DNA of 64,000 bases from Bacillus solitudinis. GTDB taxonomy: Bacteria > Bacillota > Bacilli > Bacillales > Bacillaceae_D. Both the position numbers and the translations under genes were made by a program. This document shows, piece by piece, positions 9,699 to 18,283 of this stretch; within the stretch, counting starts at the first letter, position 1, and each line of letters starts with the position of its first letter. The stretch is taken from positions 1,533,768-1,597,767 of the forward strand of contig NZ_KZ454943.1 in assembly GCF_002797395.1 (NCBI RefSeq), in the 5' to 3' direction. The notes under the pieces are model-generated. The model did not search any database. It was given only the letters and a program-made list of their open reading frames with translations, and was not told where the DNA came from.

Positions 9699-10595
9699 TT
9701 ACCCCTTTAACGACCCAATCATCACCCCCTTAACAAAATGCTTTTGCACGAAAGGAAAGATAACTAATACAGGTATACTTGCTATAACAATTAATGAATA
9801 TTTTAATAATTGTCTTAGACCATCTTGTTCCGCGGCAGCTCTTACATCTGCTATCATCGATGCATCAACTTCATTTCGAATGAGAATATCTCTTAGGATG
9901 ATTTGCAAAGGGAAAAGGTTCGGATCCCGAATATAAAGTAACGCTTGAAAGTATTGGTTCCAATGTCCAACAGCATAAAAAAGTGTTAAAACAGCTATAA
10001 TTGGTGCTGACAGCGGAACAACTACTTTAAAAAAGAACTTGAAATCACTACATCCATCTATTTGTGCTGCTTCTAATAATTCATCAGGGATTGTTACTTG
10101 GAAAAAGGTCCTCGCAATAATCAAATTCCAAACGGCTAACGCTGTTGGTAAAATCATCGCCCATCGTGTATTCAATAGTCCTAATTCCTGAACAACTAAA
10201 TAGATAGGAATAATCCCAGCATGAAATAACATCGTAAACACACACAACATCATGACTAAGTTTCTACCAACTAAATCTTTCCGAGATAAGGCATACGCCG
10301 CCATTACCGTTATCGTGACGTTTAGCATTGTACCAACGGTCGTATAAAATAGAGAATTAGCAAAACCAGTCCAGACTCGTTTATATTCAAAAACTGCTTT
10401 ATATCCTTTTAAGGTTGGCTCGACTGGCCACAGCCATACCTTTCCTGAAAGTACAGCTGAAGGCGAACTAAATGAAGCGCTTACAATATAAATAAGTGGA
10501 TACAAGACAATTAACGCAACAATACATAAAAAAATCGTATTCATAGCCGCGAAAATTTTATCTGACACCCCGTCTTTTATATGTTGGTTTTCCAT
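9699..10595 (-). CDS. ABC transporter permease, YtcP/LplC type
   Basis: The 298-residue membrane protein has six hydrophobic segments and the binding-protein-dependent transport motif (EAAQIDGCSDFKFFFKVVVP, the cytoplasmic loop that contacts the ATPase). The C-terminus KHFVKGVMIGSLKG is typical of the LplC/YtcP group. ATG at 10595 stands behind GAGAGGAGG; the upstream extension overlapping the previous gene is not needed. It pairs with the permease ending at 10612. Confidence 0.9.
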   Translation of the reverse strand: MENQHIKDGVSDKIFAAMNTIFLCIVALIVLYPLIYIVSASFSSPSAVLSGKVWLWPVEPTLKGYKAVFEYKRVWTGFANSLFYTTVGTMLNVTITVMAAYALSRKDLVGRNLVMMLCVFTMLFHAGIIPIYLVVQELGLLNTRWAMILPTALAVWNLIIARTFFQVTIPDELLEAAQIDGCSDFKFFFKVVVPLSAPIIAVLTLFYAVGHWNQYFQALLYIRDPNLFPLQIILRDILIRNEVDASMIADVRAAAEQDGLRQLLKYSLIVIASIPVLVIFPFVQKHFVKGVMIGSLKG

Positions 10596-10611
10596 GGATG
10601 GTTTCCTCCTC

Positions 10612-11592
10612 TCACCATAAGCTTGATTGTCCAGTTTTCTTAGCAATCTTATTAACAGTTAATAATAGAAATAAACTAACAACCGACTTAAATAGTCCTA
10701 TTGCTGTTGCATATGAGAAATTAGGTGCCTGAGATGTGAGACCTACTTTATAAACATAGGTATCAATAATTTCTGATGCCCTTAAGTTCAAAGGATTTTG
10801 CATCAATAGTACCTTTTCGTAACCTATGTTTAACATTTGACCTGTATTGAGAATTAATAGAATTATCGCTATCGGTAGAATGCTAGGAATATCAATATGC
10901 CAGATTCGTTGCATTTTTGTAGCCCCGTCAACAACAGCCGCTTCATGTTGTGCTGGGTCTACACTAGCGAGTGCTGCTAAATAAATGATGCAGGCAAATC
11001 CCGTACTTTGCCAAACGGTTGACCAGACATAAATAGATTTAAACATCCCAGCCTGCGCCATAAAGTTAATTGGCTCTACACCAAACAAACCTAATAAAGC
11101 ATTCAAAATTCCAGCCCTTGGATCAAGGAATTGTACTAACATCCCCACCATAACAACGACAGAGATGAAATGAGGTGCATACGTAATCATCTGTACTGAT
11201 TTTTTAAAAAGATGTTTCCTTACATAATTCAAACTTAGGGCTAGAATAATCGGAAGCGGGAAGCTCACAATCAACTCATATATACTAAGCCCAATCGTAT
11301 TTCGCATAATCATCCAGAAATCATATGAATTAAAGAAACGGATAAAATGCTCAAAACCAATCCATTCACTTTTCCAAATTCCAACCATCGTATTGTAGCG
11401 TTTAAAGGCTATTTGGGCTCCATACATTGGGTAATATTGGAAAATCAATAAATACAAAACAGCTGGAGATAACAATACATATAATTGCCAGCGTTTCATC
11501 ATGTATCGAAGCCTTCTTCTTCCTCTATTAAATAAAGGACTTGGTTTAATTTGTTCTTTCTGAAGCCTCGGTTGCGGTTTTACTGTACTCAT
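10612..11592 (-). CDS. ABC transporter permease, LplB/YteP type
   Basis: The 326-residue protein has a cytoplasmic N-terminal tail and six membrane segments. The EAA loop reads HEAAVVDGATKMQRIWHIDIP, and the family sequence FQYYPMYGAQIAFKRY follows the first membrane segment. ATG at 11592 follows GGGAGGTG. It is the first gene of the operon running to 447. A cre-like box (11635-11648) lies 43 bases upstream. B. subtilis YteP with YtcP and YtcQ imports rhamnogalacturonan oligosaccharides. Confidence 0.9.
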   Translation of the reverse strand: MSTVKPQPRLQKEQIKPSPLFNRGRRRLRYMMKRWQLYVLLSPAVLYLLIFQYYPMYGAQIAFKRYNTMVGIWKSEWIGFEHFIRFFNSYDFWMIMRNTIGLSIYELIVSFPLPIILALSLNYVRKHLFKKSVQMITYAPHFISVVVMVGMLVQFLDPRAGILNALLGLFGVEPINFMAQAGMFKSIYVWSTVWQSTGFACIIYLAALASVDPAQHEAAVVDGATKMQRIWHIDIPSILPIAIILLILNTGQMLNIGYEKVLLMQNPLNLRASEIIDTYVYKVGLTSQAPNFSYATAIGLFKSVVSLFLLLTVNKIAKKTGQSSLW

Positions 11593-11634
11593 AAACGATT
11601 AGCACCTCCCTTTTAATTTTACAGCTCCCAGTTA

Positions 11635-11648
11635 AGAAAGCGTTGTCA
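11635..11648. promoter_or_regulatory. cre-like box (CcpA) upstream of the importer operon
   Basis: The 14-mer AGAAAGCGTTGTCA agrees with the CcpA consensus TGWAARCGNWWNCA at 12 of 14 positions, including the central CG. It would place the GH95/GH29 importer operon under carbon catabolite repression. Confidence 0.5.
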
Positions 11649-11878
11649 TTGGTATGTGCTTATTATTGACTGCAAGCATAATTTAGTAAATCTGTATTCA
11701 CTTTTTAACCATGCATTTCTTTATAATCTGCTTTCTCCATCTGACTTTCAACTGTGCAATAGTTAAGAAAGTTCTCCAAACCAACTGGTATATCAACGTT
11801 TTATATGCTATTAAAAAAAGCTCCCTATTCCTTTCTACACTTTACAGATTTACTTCTTACCCAATCTTTTCATCAAAA

Positions 11879-11905
11879 AACCTTCAAGAATATATCTTGA
11901 AGGTT
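11879..11905 (-). terminator. Terminator of the membrane AraC regulator gene
   Basis: A perfect 11-bp stem (879-889 with 895-905, loop of five) lies 11 bases past the regulator stop. In the minus direction it is followed by TTTT. Confidence 0.75.
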
Positions 11906-11916
11906 CTTCTAACAAC

Positions 11917-14223
11917 CTAGCTCTCTTTTTTAAGCTTTCGAAACGCGGAAGCACTAACTCCGTGGATTCTTTTAAAGGCTCGACCAAATGTATTGGCTGT
12001 GTTATAGCCTGTTTTGCTAGTAATTTCGTTTATAGACATCGTAGAATTTTGTAAGTACTCGCATGCATGACTCATCCGTAATTTCTCTAAATAGTCAGAG
12101 AAGTTTTCACCGTTCTGCTCTTTAAAAAACTGTGATAAATAAACTTCCGACATATTAAAAATCTCTGCTGTCTTGGCCAAACATAAATCTGAATCAGAAA
12201 AATTAGCCTGAATATACTCTTTAATATTATCTTTGAGTTCAACATTCCGACTCTTTTTACGTTCATTAATATCATTACATAAATCATAAAACACATTTTC
12301 AATGATTTTATAGGTTTTCTGTAAATCTTTCTTTAATTCCATCTGTGTAAGCAAGACAGCAAGATAATTATCTCTATTTTCTTCTGATTTATTGACATGT
12401 TCTGCTAACTTCGATAGCGTTCCCATTAGTTCGTACATAAATAATTGTGAAAGTGGAAATGATAGCTGTTTTTTAATGAAATTTTCCTCGTATAACTGAT
12501 TTAATAGAAGTCCTGTTTCTTTTTCATCGCCCGCTTTCACAAAATTAATTAGTCTGCTTTCAACTTCAAAAGGATAGTGAAATGAATAATTCCATTTAGG
12601 AAGGTTTTCGTACCATATCATAGCTTTTTTATTTTGAAAACTGCTTGTACTTAGTGCTTTCTTTGCCTCTTCAAAGGAACGAGGCACACCTGAGATATTT
12701 TCATACAAGCTACCGACAGCAATCGTTGACTGAATCAGTAGTTGGTTCGACAATACGTCCCCTACTTGGTTTATTATAGTCGTTAATTTAGTTCTACAGA
12801 GATTCTCATCCTTCAAATTACAGGTGTACAGCAATGCAATTTGATCCTCCTCAAGATTATGAACATGACAATTCTCGTGAGTGAGATTTAAGATAAGTTC
12901 CTTTGCTAACACTCTCGCTTTATCTAATTGTAGTAGTTCATCTTTCTCATTATTTTTAAAATCCTTCAAATGAAAAATAGCGACACAATAATAGTTGCCT
13001 GTAATCGAAACCCCAGTATGAACTAATAACCTTTTCATATCCTGCTCTGTCGTAAACTCACCTTTCAACAATTGCTCGAAGAAGGTCAACCTCAAAATAG
13101 GTATTTGATCTTTTACCTTTTTTTCAAGTTCATCATTATCACTAGCTAACCTAGCTATGGTACCTTCAATTAAGCGATAAGCATCTTTTGTTTCCATAGT
13201 ATCACCATCGAAACTTTCTGTAACTTTACGGAGAATTGAGTTTAGGGGCTTACTATTTCTTTTAGCCATAAACAATGCAATGATTACTCCCATAAACAAT
13301 GAAAGAATAAGCGTTATGACAGCTGTCTTTTGAATCGTATTGACAATACTCATTACCGTACTAGTCGGTTTCGCCATTACGTATACCCAGCCATTATCAC
13401 TTGATTTTGTGTACGTAATAATCATATCCTTTGAATTGATTTTCTTCTCCAACATCCCTTCATTATTTTCCGGTATATTAATTGGAATAATCTCTTCACC
13501 CGTCCAAGAAACAGAAGTAATAATCTCGCCATCTGCATTCAAAATATAAGCCCATCCCTCATCAGATTTACTGTGTCGCCCTAGCATCTTATGAATTTCA
13601 TCATTATTCAATAAAATTACAATTGCCCCATGAGAAGAAAAGGGTAGACCAAGCGATTGAACGTACGTGATTAGCGATTTTGTTTGATTCTGAATTTTCA
13701 TAGTTTGACTAGGTAATATTTCTTTAAAGTGGTAGTTCTCGGTTAGAAACTTCCGCCAACCGTTCATATCCAACTCTTCATAATTGTACATTGACGAATA
13801 AAAGGATGACATTCTATACGTTGTATTAGCGGATACAACCAAATCACTATTCTTATAATAAAGGTAGTAGTCAAAAATAAAATTATTTGATTCTTTGTAA
13901 TCAAATAATTCTTCAATAAGTTCCATGGTTCGGTAGGTTGAAAGACCTTTAAAAGGCTGTGTAACCGATTGATAATTATTCACTCTAGGAGTATTCAACA
14001 ATTGTCTAATGATTAAATCGACTTCATGAAGTCTTCTTTCTAAAATATCTTTTGTTTGATTTAACGAACTGATATTAATTGAAACGACCTCACTTTTCAT
14101 AATTTCTAATGTTTTATAAGAAGTATATAAACCAACTGAATGAGTCACTAACATAATAATGATATAGGGAATTAAAAAGTGTAAAATAATTTTGCTGCTT
14201 TTTAATTTTTGATTTATCTTCAT
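11917..14223 (-). CDS. Membrane-anchored AraC-family transcription regulator
   Basis: The protein of about 768 residues has an N-terminal membrane helix (about 15-40), an extracellular Cache-like sensor region, a second membrane helix (about 297-320), a cytoplasmic linker, and two C-terminal AraC helix-turn-helix motifs (about 665-765; NMSEVYLSQFFKEQNG and TGYNTANTFGRAFKR). This layout matches YesS/YtdP-type regulators, which sense an extracellular signal, often the loaded binding protein, and turn on adjacent carbohydrate operons. The start is ATG at 14223. It sits directly upstream of the importer operon, its likely target. An exact cre box lies at 14248-14261. Confidence 0.88.
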   Translation of the reverse strand: MKINQKLKSSKIILHFLIPYIIIMLVTHSVGLYTSYKTLEIMKSEVVSINISSLNQTKDILERRLHEVDLIIRQLLNTPRVNNYQSVTQPFKGLSTYRTMELIEELFDYKESNNFIFDYYLYYKNSDLVVSANTTYRMSSFYSSMYNYEELDMNGWRKFLTENYHFKEILPSQTMKIQNQTKSLITYVQSLGLPFSSHGAIVILLNNDEIHKMLGRHSKSDEGWAYILNADGEIITSVSWTGEEIIPINIPENNEGMLEKKINSKDMIITYTKSSDNGWVYVMAKPTSTVMSIVNTIQKTAVITLILSLFMGVIIALFMAKRNSKPLNSILRKVTESFDGDTMETKDAYRLIEGTIARLASDNDELEKKVKDQIPILRLTFFEQLLKGEFTTEQDMKRLLVHTGVSITGNYYCVAIFHLKDFKNNEKDELLQLDKARVLAKELILNLTHENCHVHNLEEDQIALLYTCNLKDENLCRTKLTTIINQVGDVLSNQLLIQSTIAVGSLYENISGVPRSFEEAKKALSTSSFQNKKAMIWYENLPKWNYSFHYPFEVESRLINFVKAGDEKETGLLLNQLYEENFIKKQLSFPLSQLFMYELMGTLSKLAEHVNKSEENRDNYLAVLLTQMELKKDLQKTYKIIENVFYDLCNDINERKKSRNVELKDNIKEYIQANFSDSDLCLAKTAEIFNMSEVYLSQFFKEQNGENFSDYLEKLRMSHACEYLQNSTMSINEITSKTGYNTANTFGRAFKRIHGVSASAFRKLKKES

Positions 14224-14247
14224 CAGCATTCCTCACTCACTTTGTAT

Positions 14248-14261
14248 TGGTAACGCTTTCA
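14248..14261. promoter_or_regulatory. cre box (CcpA) upstream of the AraC regulator gene
   Basis: On the minus strand the site reads TGAAAGCGTTACCA, a full match to TGWAARCGNWWNCA, 25 bases upstream of the start codon. Catabolite repression of the regulator would also dampen the importer operon. Confidence 0.75.
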
Positions 14262-14329
14262 TAATTATATTTTAAAAGTCATTTACTCAAGTACAAAATA
14301 TTATCGATTAACACCTTTTTCACTCCTAT

Positions 14330-15454
14330 TTATTTCTGCTTTAAAAAAGTTAGAGCTAGAAAGAGCACTGAGACACCATAACTACTTTTGGGATCGATTC
14401 CTGATAATTTGTGAATCTGCTTTAAACGATAGTGAAGAGTATTAATATGAATATGCATTGCTTCTGCAGTTTTCTTTATAGATAAGTTATGTTCGTAGAA
14501 TGATTCCAATGTAGACATTAATTCTGGTTCATGCTGAATTGTTAATAGGACCTTATTGATAAATTCGAATTTTGCTGATTTCCTTACTTCTTCTATAATA
14601 ATTTCTAACAATAATGATTCATAAAAAATGATACTATTGCTCTGATATGCTACTTTTAAAGCCTTGCTCGCTTCATGATAAGGACGAGCCATTTCTTTTT
14701 TTACGATCGTTTTGGCAACGCCTATAACCAAATCTAAATGATATGTCTTCTTAAAGTACTGTTTCCATCTACTTAATTCGTACTTGAATTTCGATATTGA
14801 ACTAGGATTATCGGCATCTTTTAAAAGGATAAACCTTTCATTTCCCCAGCGAATGAAAACGTCATTTTTTGTATGAGGAAACTGCTTGTTAAACCAAGAA
14901 TTCATATATGTTTGTATTTGTTGTAAATCGAATTGAGGGACATATGCATTTAACTGAAAAAGCATACAAATATAGGTCTTTTGTAAATTAATCCCTAGTA
15001 TTTGTCCACGATTGATAAACTCATCATCAATTTCTTGGTTATATATCCATTCATAAAAAAAGGATTCCAGTCCACGCATTTCCCATTCCTTTTTTTCTAA
15101 ATAAGTTGCTTCCCTGATGATTAACTCTGTCATCCTACGAATTAGTTCAGCAAACGGTTCAATCTTATTGGGTATACCAGTAATCCCTATAGAACCTATC
15201 ACTTCATTTTCAAAAATAATCGGCAACGTAATACCTGGCTTAACTCCTTGAAGATGTATGGACATGTCTTTAGTAATATATAGCTTTTCCTTCGTTTCCA
15301 TGACAATAAATGCACCTTCGTGAAAAGAACCGATTCGTTCATCATCAGTCGAAGCAATGATTACGCTATCATGATTTATGACAATAATATTTTCGGTCAG
15401 GACTAGTCGTACTTCATTAATTATTTTTTTAGCTAGGTCTGAGACGAGTTGCAA
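14330..15454 (-). CDS. CdaR/PucR-type sugar-acid-responsive regulator
   Basis: The 374-residue protein has an N-terminal sugar-diacid-recognition-like domain (QLVSDLAKKI, then IIASTDDERIGSFHEGA), a GGDEF-like middle region and a C-terminal PucR-type helix-turn-helix (SIKKTAEAMHIHINTLHYRLKQI reading as the DNA-binding helix pair). The start is TTG at 15454, six bases behind AAAGGTGGTG. The family responds to sugar acids such as glucarate, galactarate or glycerate. Standing next to apnO/oiaK-type genes, it is a plausible sensor of apionate or a related acid; that target is inferred. A hairpin upstream (15527-15562) suggests its own promoter. Confidence 0.82.
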   Translation of the reverse strand: MQLVSDLAKKIINEVRLVLTENIIVINHDSVIIASTDDERIGSFHEGAFIVMETKEKLYITKDMSIHLQGVKPGITLPIIFENEVIGSIGITGIPNKIEPFAELIRRMTELIIREATYLEKKEWEMRGLESFFYEWIYNQEIDDEFINRGQILGINLQKTYICMLFQLNAYVPQFDLQQIQTYMNSWFNKQFPHTKNDVFIRWGNERFILLKDADNPSSISKFKYELSRWKQYFKKTYHLDLVIGVAKTIVKKEMARPYHEASKALKVAYQSNSIIFYESLLLEIIIEEVRKSAKFEFINKVLLTIQHEPELMSTLESFYEHNLSIKKTAEAMHIHINTLHYRLKQIHKLSGIDPKSSYGVSVLFLALTFLKQK

Positions 15455-15526
15455 TATATTCACCACCTTTAATAAAACGGCCCACCCTTTATTAATTAGA
15501 TACAAACTCTCTTTATTCCTGCAAAT

Positions 15527-15562
15527 AAACCCGAGTAATAGATTACTCTATCAATCGGGTTC
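15527..15562 (-). terminator. Probable terminator of the apionate operon
   Basis: An imperfect inverted repeat (outer AACCCGA/TCGGGTT, partly paired inner arms) lies just after the amidohydrolase remnant. The T-tract in the minus direction is short, so termination may be partial. Confidence 0.5.
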
Positions 15563-15568
15563 ACTATA

Positions 15569-15929
15569 TTACTTCGATGTAACTACATTAAATACAGATT
15601 GGGCGCTTTTAGAAAGCACCATTTCTGCTCATCTTCTGTTAATCCAATCGTTCTCACTTTATACATCTCCGTACCTCTGTTTCATAGACTTGATCTTGAA
15701 GGTGTGGATTAGGATTGGCCACTCCTACAAAAGTAAATGGATACAGTTCAGACAGTTTAGCAATATCATTATGCTGTTTTTTAACTTCCTCTAGTGAATG
15801 GATGAGCGCTGGTCGAAGAATGGTCATGTCAATATCAAAGGCATGATTTTTCTCCCACTGTTGTTCCTCTGTAAAGGTATCATCAAACACCCTATCTGTT
15901 CCTAAATGTACATGAACATCAATGGTTAT
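15569..15929 (-). pseudogene. Amidohydrolase-family remnant (start lost, internal deletion, frameshift)
   Basis: The reading frame from about 15929 encodes ITIDVHVHLGTDRVFDDTF, with the metal-binding H-x-H of the amidohydrolase superfamily, and runs on to RRCIK at 15654. The expected first codon is ATA instead of ATG. The next bases encode, in two further frames, TIGLTEDEQKW and then SKSAQSVFNVVTSK, which resemble the C-terminal end of such enzymes (xLTEEExxxILxxNAxxLF). About 200 residues in the middle are missing. Amidohydrolases of this kind include sugar lactonases, and an apionolactonase step would fit the operon; that assignment is inference. It is the last element of the apionate operon. 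Confidence 0.75.
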
Positions 15930-16019
15930 GTTCTATCCCTACTTTCATCCCATAGTTAGTTACGGCAGATTAATACGAGAGAAAAATGTTCATTCTCTAA
16001 ACCTAATGCTACTAGCAAG

Positions 16020-16868
16020 TTATTTAACTTCTCTTAACCTCTCAGGATGCAGCATCACATCAATTTGTTCTCTCACACTTTCTTCTTCAAATAATCGCTT
16101 CCAATCCTCTTTAAACAAATACTTTTTCCCATATTCGGCTGCCACAATACAGGCATCCGATAATTGTCCATTTGCTTCCCCAAACACAACCGCATAAATT
16201 GTATTGATATGACCAAACATGAAATCTCTTGTGGCTTCTTCTGGCACTCCCTTTTTAACCGCTTCATCCATTGCTTCACGTAATAGCATTGCGGTGGCAG
16301 CCCCTATTGTCTCTACCATCGTTGGTTCAAGAATGGCCATTTGTTCTACGGTCATTTGGTGAGCGTTTGTTACAGGGGCATACATTTGTTTGGCAATGGA
16401 TTCCCCTATACAATAATCCTCTTTAGGACCTTGCATTAGCGAACAAACAATGGCTTGCTTCGCCGCCACTCCCCCAAAGTAATCCTGCTGTCCTTCTTCC
16501 GTTACCTCATGATTAAACATTGAAGGATGGCATGGATGGGCGATAAAGTAGGAGACATCTGGACGTTCAGGTAATTTGTTGAGATAAGCAGCCGCGGGAT
16601 CTAATAAAACCAACATCGCCCCTTTTTTCATAGTCGGGACAATATACGCTGCAATTCTACCAATAAAGACATCTGGTACAGCAAGAATAATAACGTCTGC
16701 TTCCGCTATAGCCTCCTCCTCAGGAGTGACCGAAAGACCTTTTTCCTGAATCTTTTTTATTCCCGCTTCAGAAATTTCTACATAGAACATTCTCTGGTCT
16801 GTTTTCATGAGGTTATCTGTAATTCGATTTCCCATCTTTCCACCAGCACCAATTAACGCAATACTCAT
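16020..16868 (-). CDS. apnO: Probable D-apionate oxidoisomerase (ApnO-like)
   Basis: The 282-residue protein opens with a Rossmann NAD site (GAGGKMG, residues 7-13). An all-helical second domain of the phosphogluconate dehydrogenase C-terminal type follows, with FIAHPCHPSMFNHE around 110-123. ApnO oxidises D-apionate and moves its hydroxymethyl group to give 3-oxo-isoapionate. The assignment rests on fold plus the adjacent DUF1537 kinase and RuBisCO-like protein, the set described by Carter and colleagues (2018) for apiose catabolism. The start is ATG at 16868 behind GGAAAGGG; the upstream TTG and ATG lack a ribosome site. A related hydroxyacid dehydrogenase of another four- or five-carbon acid route is the alternative. 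Confidence 0.7.
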   Translation of the reverse strand: MSIALIGAGGKMGNRITDNLMKTDQRMFYVEISEAGIKKIQEKGLSVTPEEEAIAEADVIILAVPDVFIGRIAAYIVPTMKKGAMLVLLDPAAAYLNKLPERPDVSYFIAHPCHPSMFNHEVTEEGQQDYFGGVAAKQAIVCSLMQGPKEDYCIGESIAKQMYAPVTNAHQMTVEQMAILEPTMVETIGAATAMLLREAMDEAVKKGVPEEATRDFMFGHINTIYAVVFGEANGQLSDACIVAAEYGKKYLFKEDWKRLFEEESVREQIDVMLHPERLREVK

Positions 16869-16889
16869 TAAATCAGCCCTTTCCATCAA

Positions 16890-18263
16890 TTATTGGCCGT
16901 TTTTCACTTGGACAAAGAAATCTTCCCTGCCCATCTGTCCACCCTTCAAAGTAATTTCTAACCCATCTAACGCTTCATCTTCAGAATGACATTTGCAAAG
17001 CGGAGCACCTGTAACAAGTGGGGCGGCCATTTCGAGACTGAATATTTGCAATTCCTTTAATACATAACCCGATGTGTCTCCACCTGCTACGGCAACACGT
17101 TTAAGATGGAATAAGCGTATTAATTCTTTGCAGAGCCTTCCTAGTTGTTCGCCGAGAAGCTTTCCTGTGTCCGACTCATTCTGCCCCTCTGAAACAAGTG
17201 ACTGCTTTACTTGACCAATACTGTTATCATCTGGACCTAATGCCGTGTAAAAAATAATACTCTTCCCAGCGGTCATATACTCTTTGGCCTTTTTAAAAAC
17301 ATCATCATACGCTTTATTTCTGAGCAGAGGATCCATAATGTCTTGGACAGGCATTTGGATTCCAATAAACCCTTGTGATGTTGCATACTCAATTTGCTGT
17401 TGTGTCACCATTGAACAGCTTCCAGATACCACAATGAGTTGCTCTACCGGATCCGGCCGTTCAAAATGACTCTCAAGTCCATTTGTGAGACCCTTTTGTT
17501 TCCAGATTGATGTTAATGCATGCTCAATCCCAGACGATCCAACTACAAATATCGTCTCTTCTTTTACTTCATCCCATAGCGCTTCTCCCACTTTTTCGAT
17601 ATGATTTTCATCGTGAGCGTCAAATAAGATAATCTTACTTTGACTGGTTATCCGCTGCTCTATTACCTTTTTTATTTCAGCTGAATTCTGTGATAACGTG
17701 ACGATATCTACTAATCCAATCGTTTGATTGGTTTGTTTCGACAAGTGAATAGAAAGGTCCGCTTCATCCATTGGTGTCACACCATGCCTTGACATTACTG
17801 GGTGACGATCTAATCGGTAGGTCGTCTCTCCAATACTCGCAAAGTGATGTCCAAAAACCGTGTACCGTTTCAAAGCAGGTGCAGCAACGAGCAAAGGAAT
17901 ATAGCGTTGCTTTTGATAAAATGATTGAGCAATCTCAATTGCCTTTCCGATATTTCCTACTTTAGTGGACGAATCAAACGTGGAACAAGTCTTATAATGC
18001 ATAATATGGCTTGGGATACCGGCTAACGCTGAAAAAATCGGCGGAAGCTCTTCTTCCATTTCCTCAGGAGTTAAGGAGCGGCCGATACCAGCGACCCCTA
18101 CGGCTTCAATATCAGGAAACTCTTCCTCTAAGAGCTCGCGCGAAGGCGATTTCAAGAAAAGCATTGCTTTGATTCCACTCTTCGCAAGAGTTTCCATCAC
18201 ATCAGTTGAACCTGTAAAGTCATCACCATAAAAAGTTAATAAGCGCTTTTTTACTGGCTGCAT
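16890..18263 (-). CDS. oiaK: DUF1537 acid-sugar kinase, probable 3-oxo-isoapionate kinase (OiaK-like)
   Basis: The 457-residue protein is a full-length four-carbon acid sugar kinase. The N-terminal substrate domain carries YGDDFTGSTD (residues 12-21), and the C-terminal nucleotide domain carries VVSGSCS (about 272-278) and VAVAGGDTSGYVLKEL (about 404-419). The family phosphorylates threonate, erythronate, 3-oxo-tetronates or, for OiaK, 3-oxo-isoapionate. Its place between the RuBisCO-like and ApnO-like genes favours the last. ATG at 18263 follows GGGAGGAAG. The gap to the RuBisCO-like gene is 20 bases. Confidence 0.78.
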   Translation of the reverse strand: MQPVKKRLLTFYGDDFTGSTDVMETLAKSGIKAMLFLKSPSRELLEEEFPDIEAVGVAGIGRSLTPEEMEEELPPIFSALAGIPSHIMHYKTCSTFDSSTKVGNIGKAIEIAQSFYQKQRYIPLLVAAPALKRYTVFGHHFASIGETTYRLDRHPVMSRHGVTPMDEADLSIHLSKQTNQTIGLVDIVTLSQNSAEIKKVIEQRITSQSKIILFDAHDENHIEKVGEALWDEVKEETIFVVGSSGIEHALTSIWKQKGLTNGLESHFERPDPVEQLIVVSGSCSMVTQQQIEYATSQGFIGIQMPVQDIMDPLLRNKAYDDVFKKAKEYMTAGKSIIFYTALGPDDNSIGQVKQSLVSEGQNESDTGKLLGEQLGRLCKELIRLFHLKRVAVAGGDTSGYVLKELQIFSLEMAAPLVTGAPLCKCHSEDEALDGLEITLKGGQMGREDFFVQVKNGQ

Positions 18264-18283
18264 CTTCCTCCCATCCCCCTTTT

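Larger units (their letters stand above)
11593..11916. other. Intergenic regulatory region between the importer operon and the AraC gene
   Basis: This 324-base gap holds no convincing gene. From left to right it carries the leader of the importer operon with a cre-like box at 11635-11648, an AT-rich stretch that should contain its promoter (no clear -35/-10 pair picked), and the AraC gene terminator at 11879-11905. Confidence 0.6.

Noticed and set aside
12087..12302. 71-residue frame on the minus strand in the AraC gene
   Set aside because: Alternative frame of the same strand inside a well supported regulator; a shadow.
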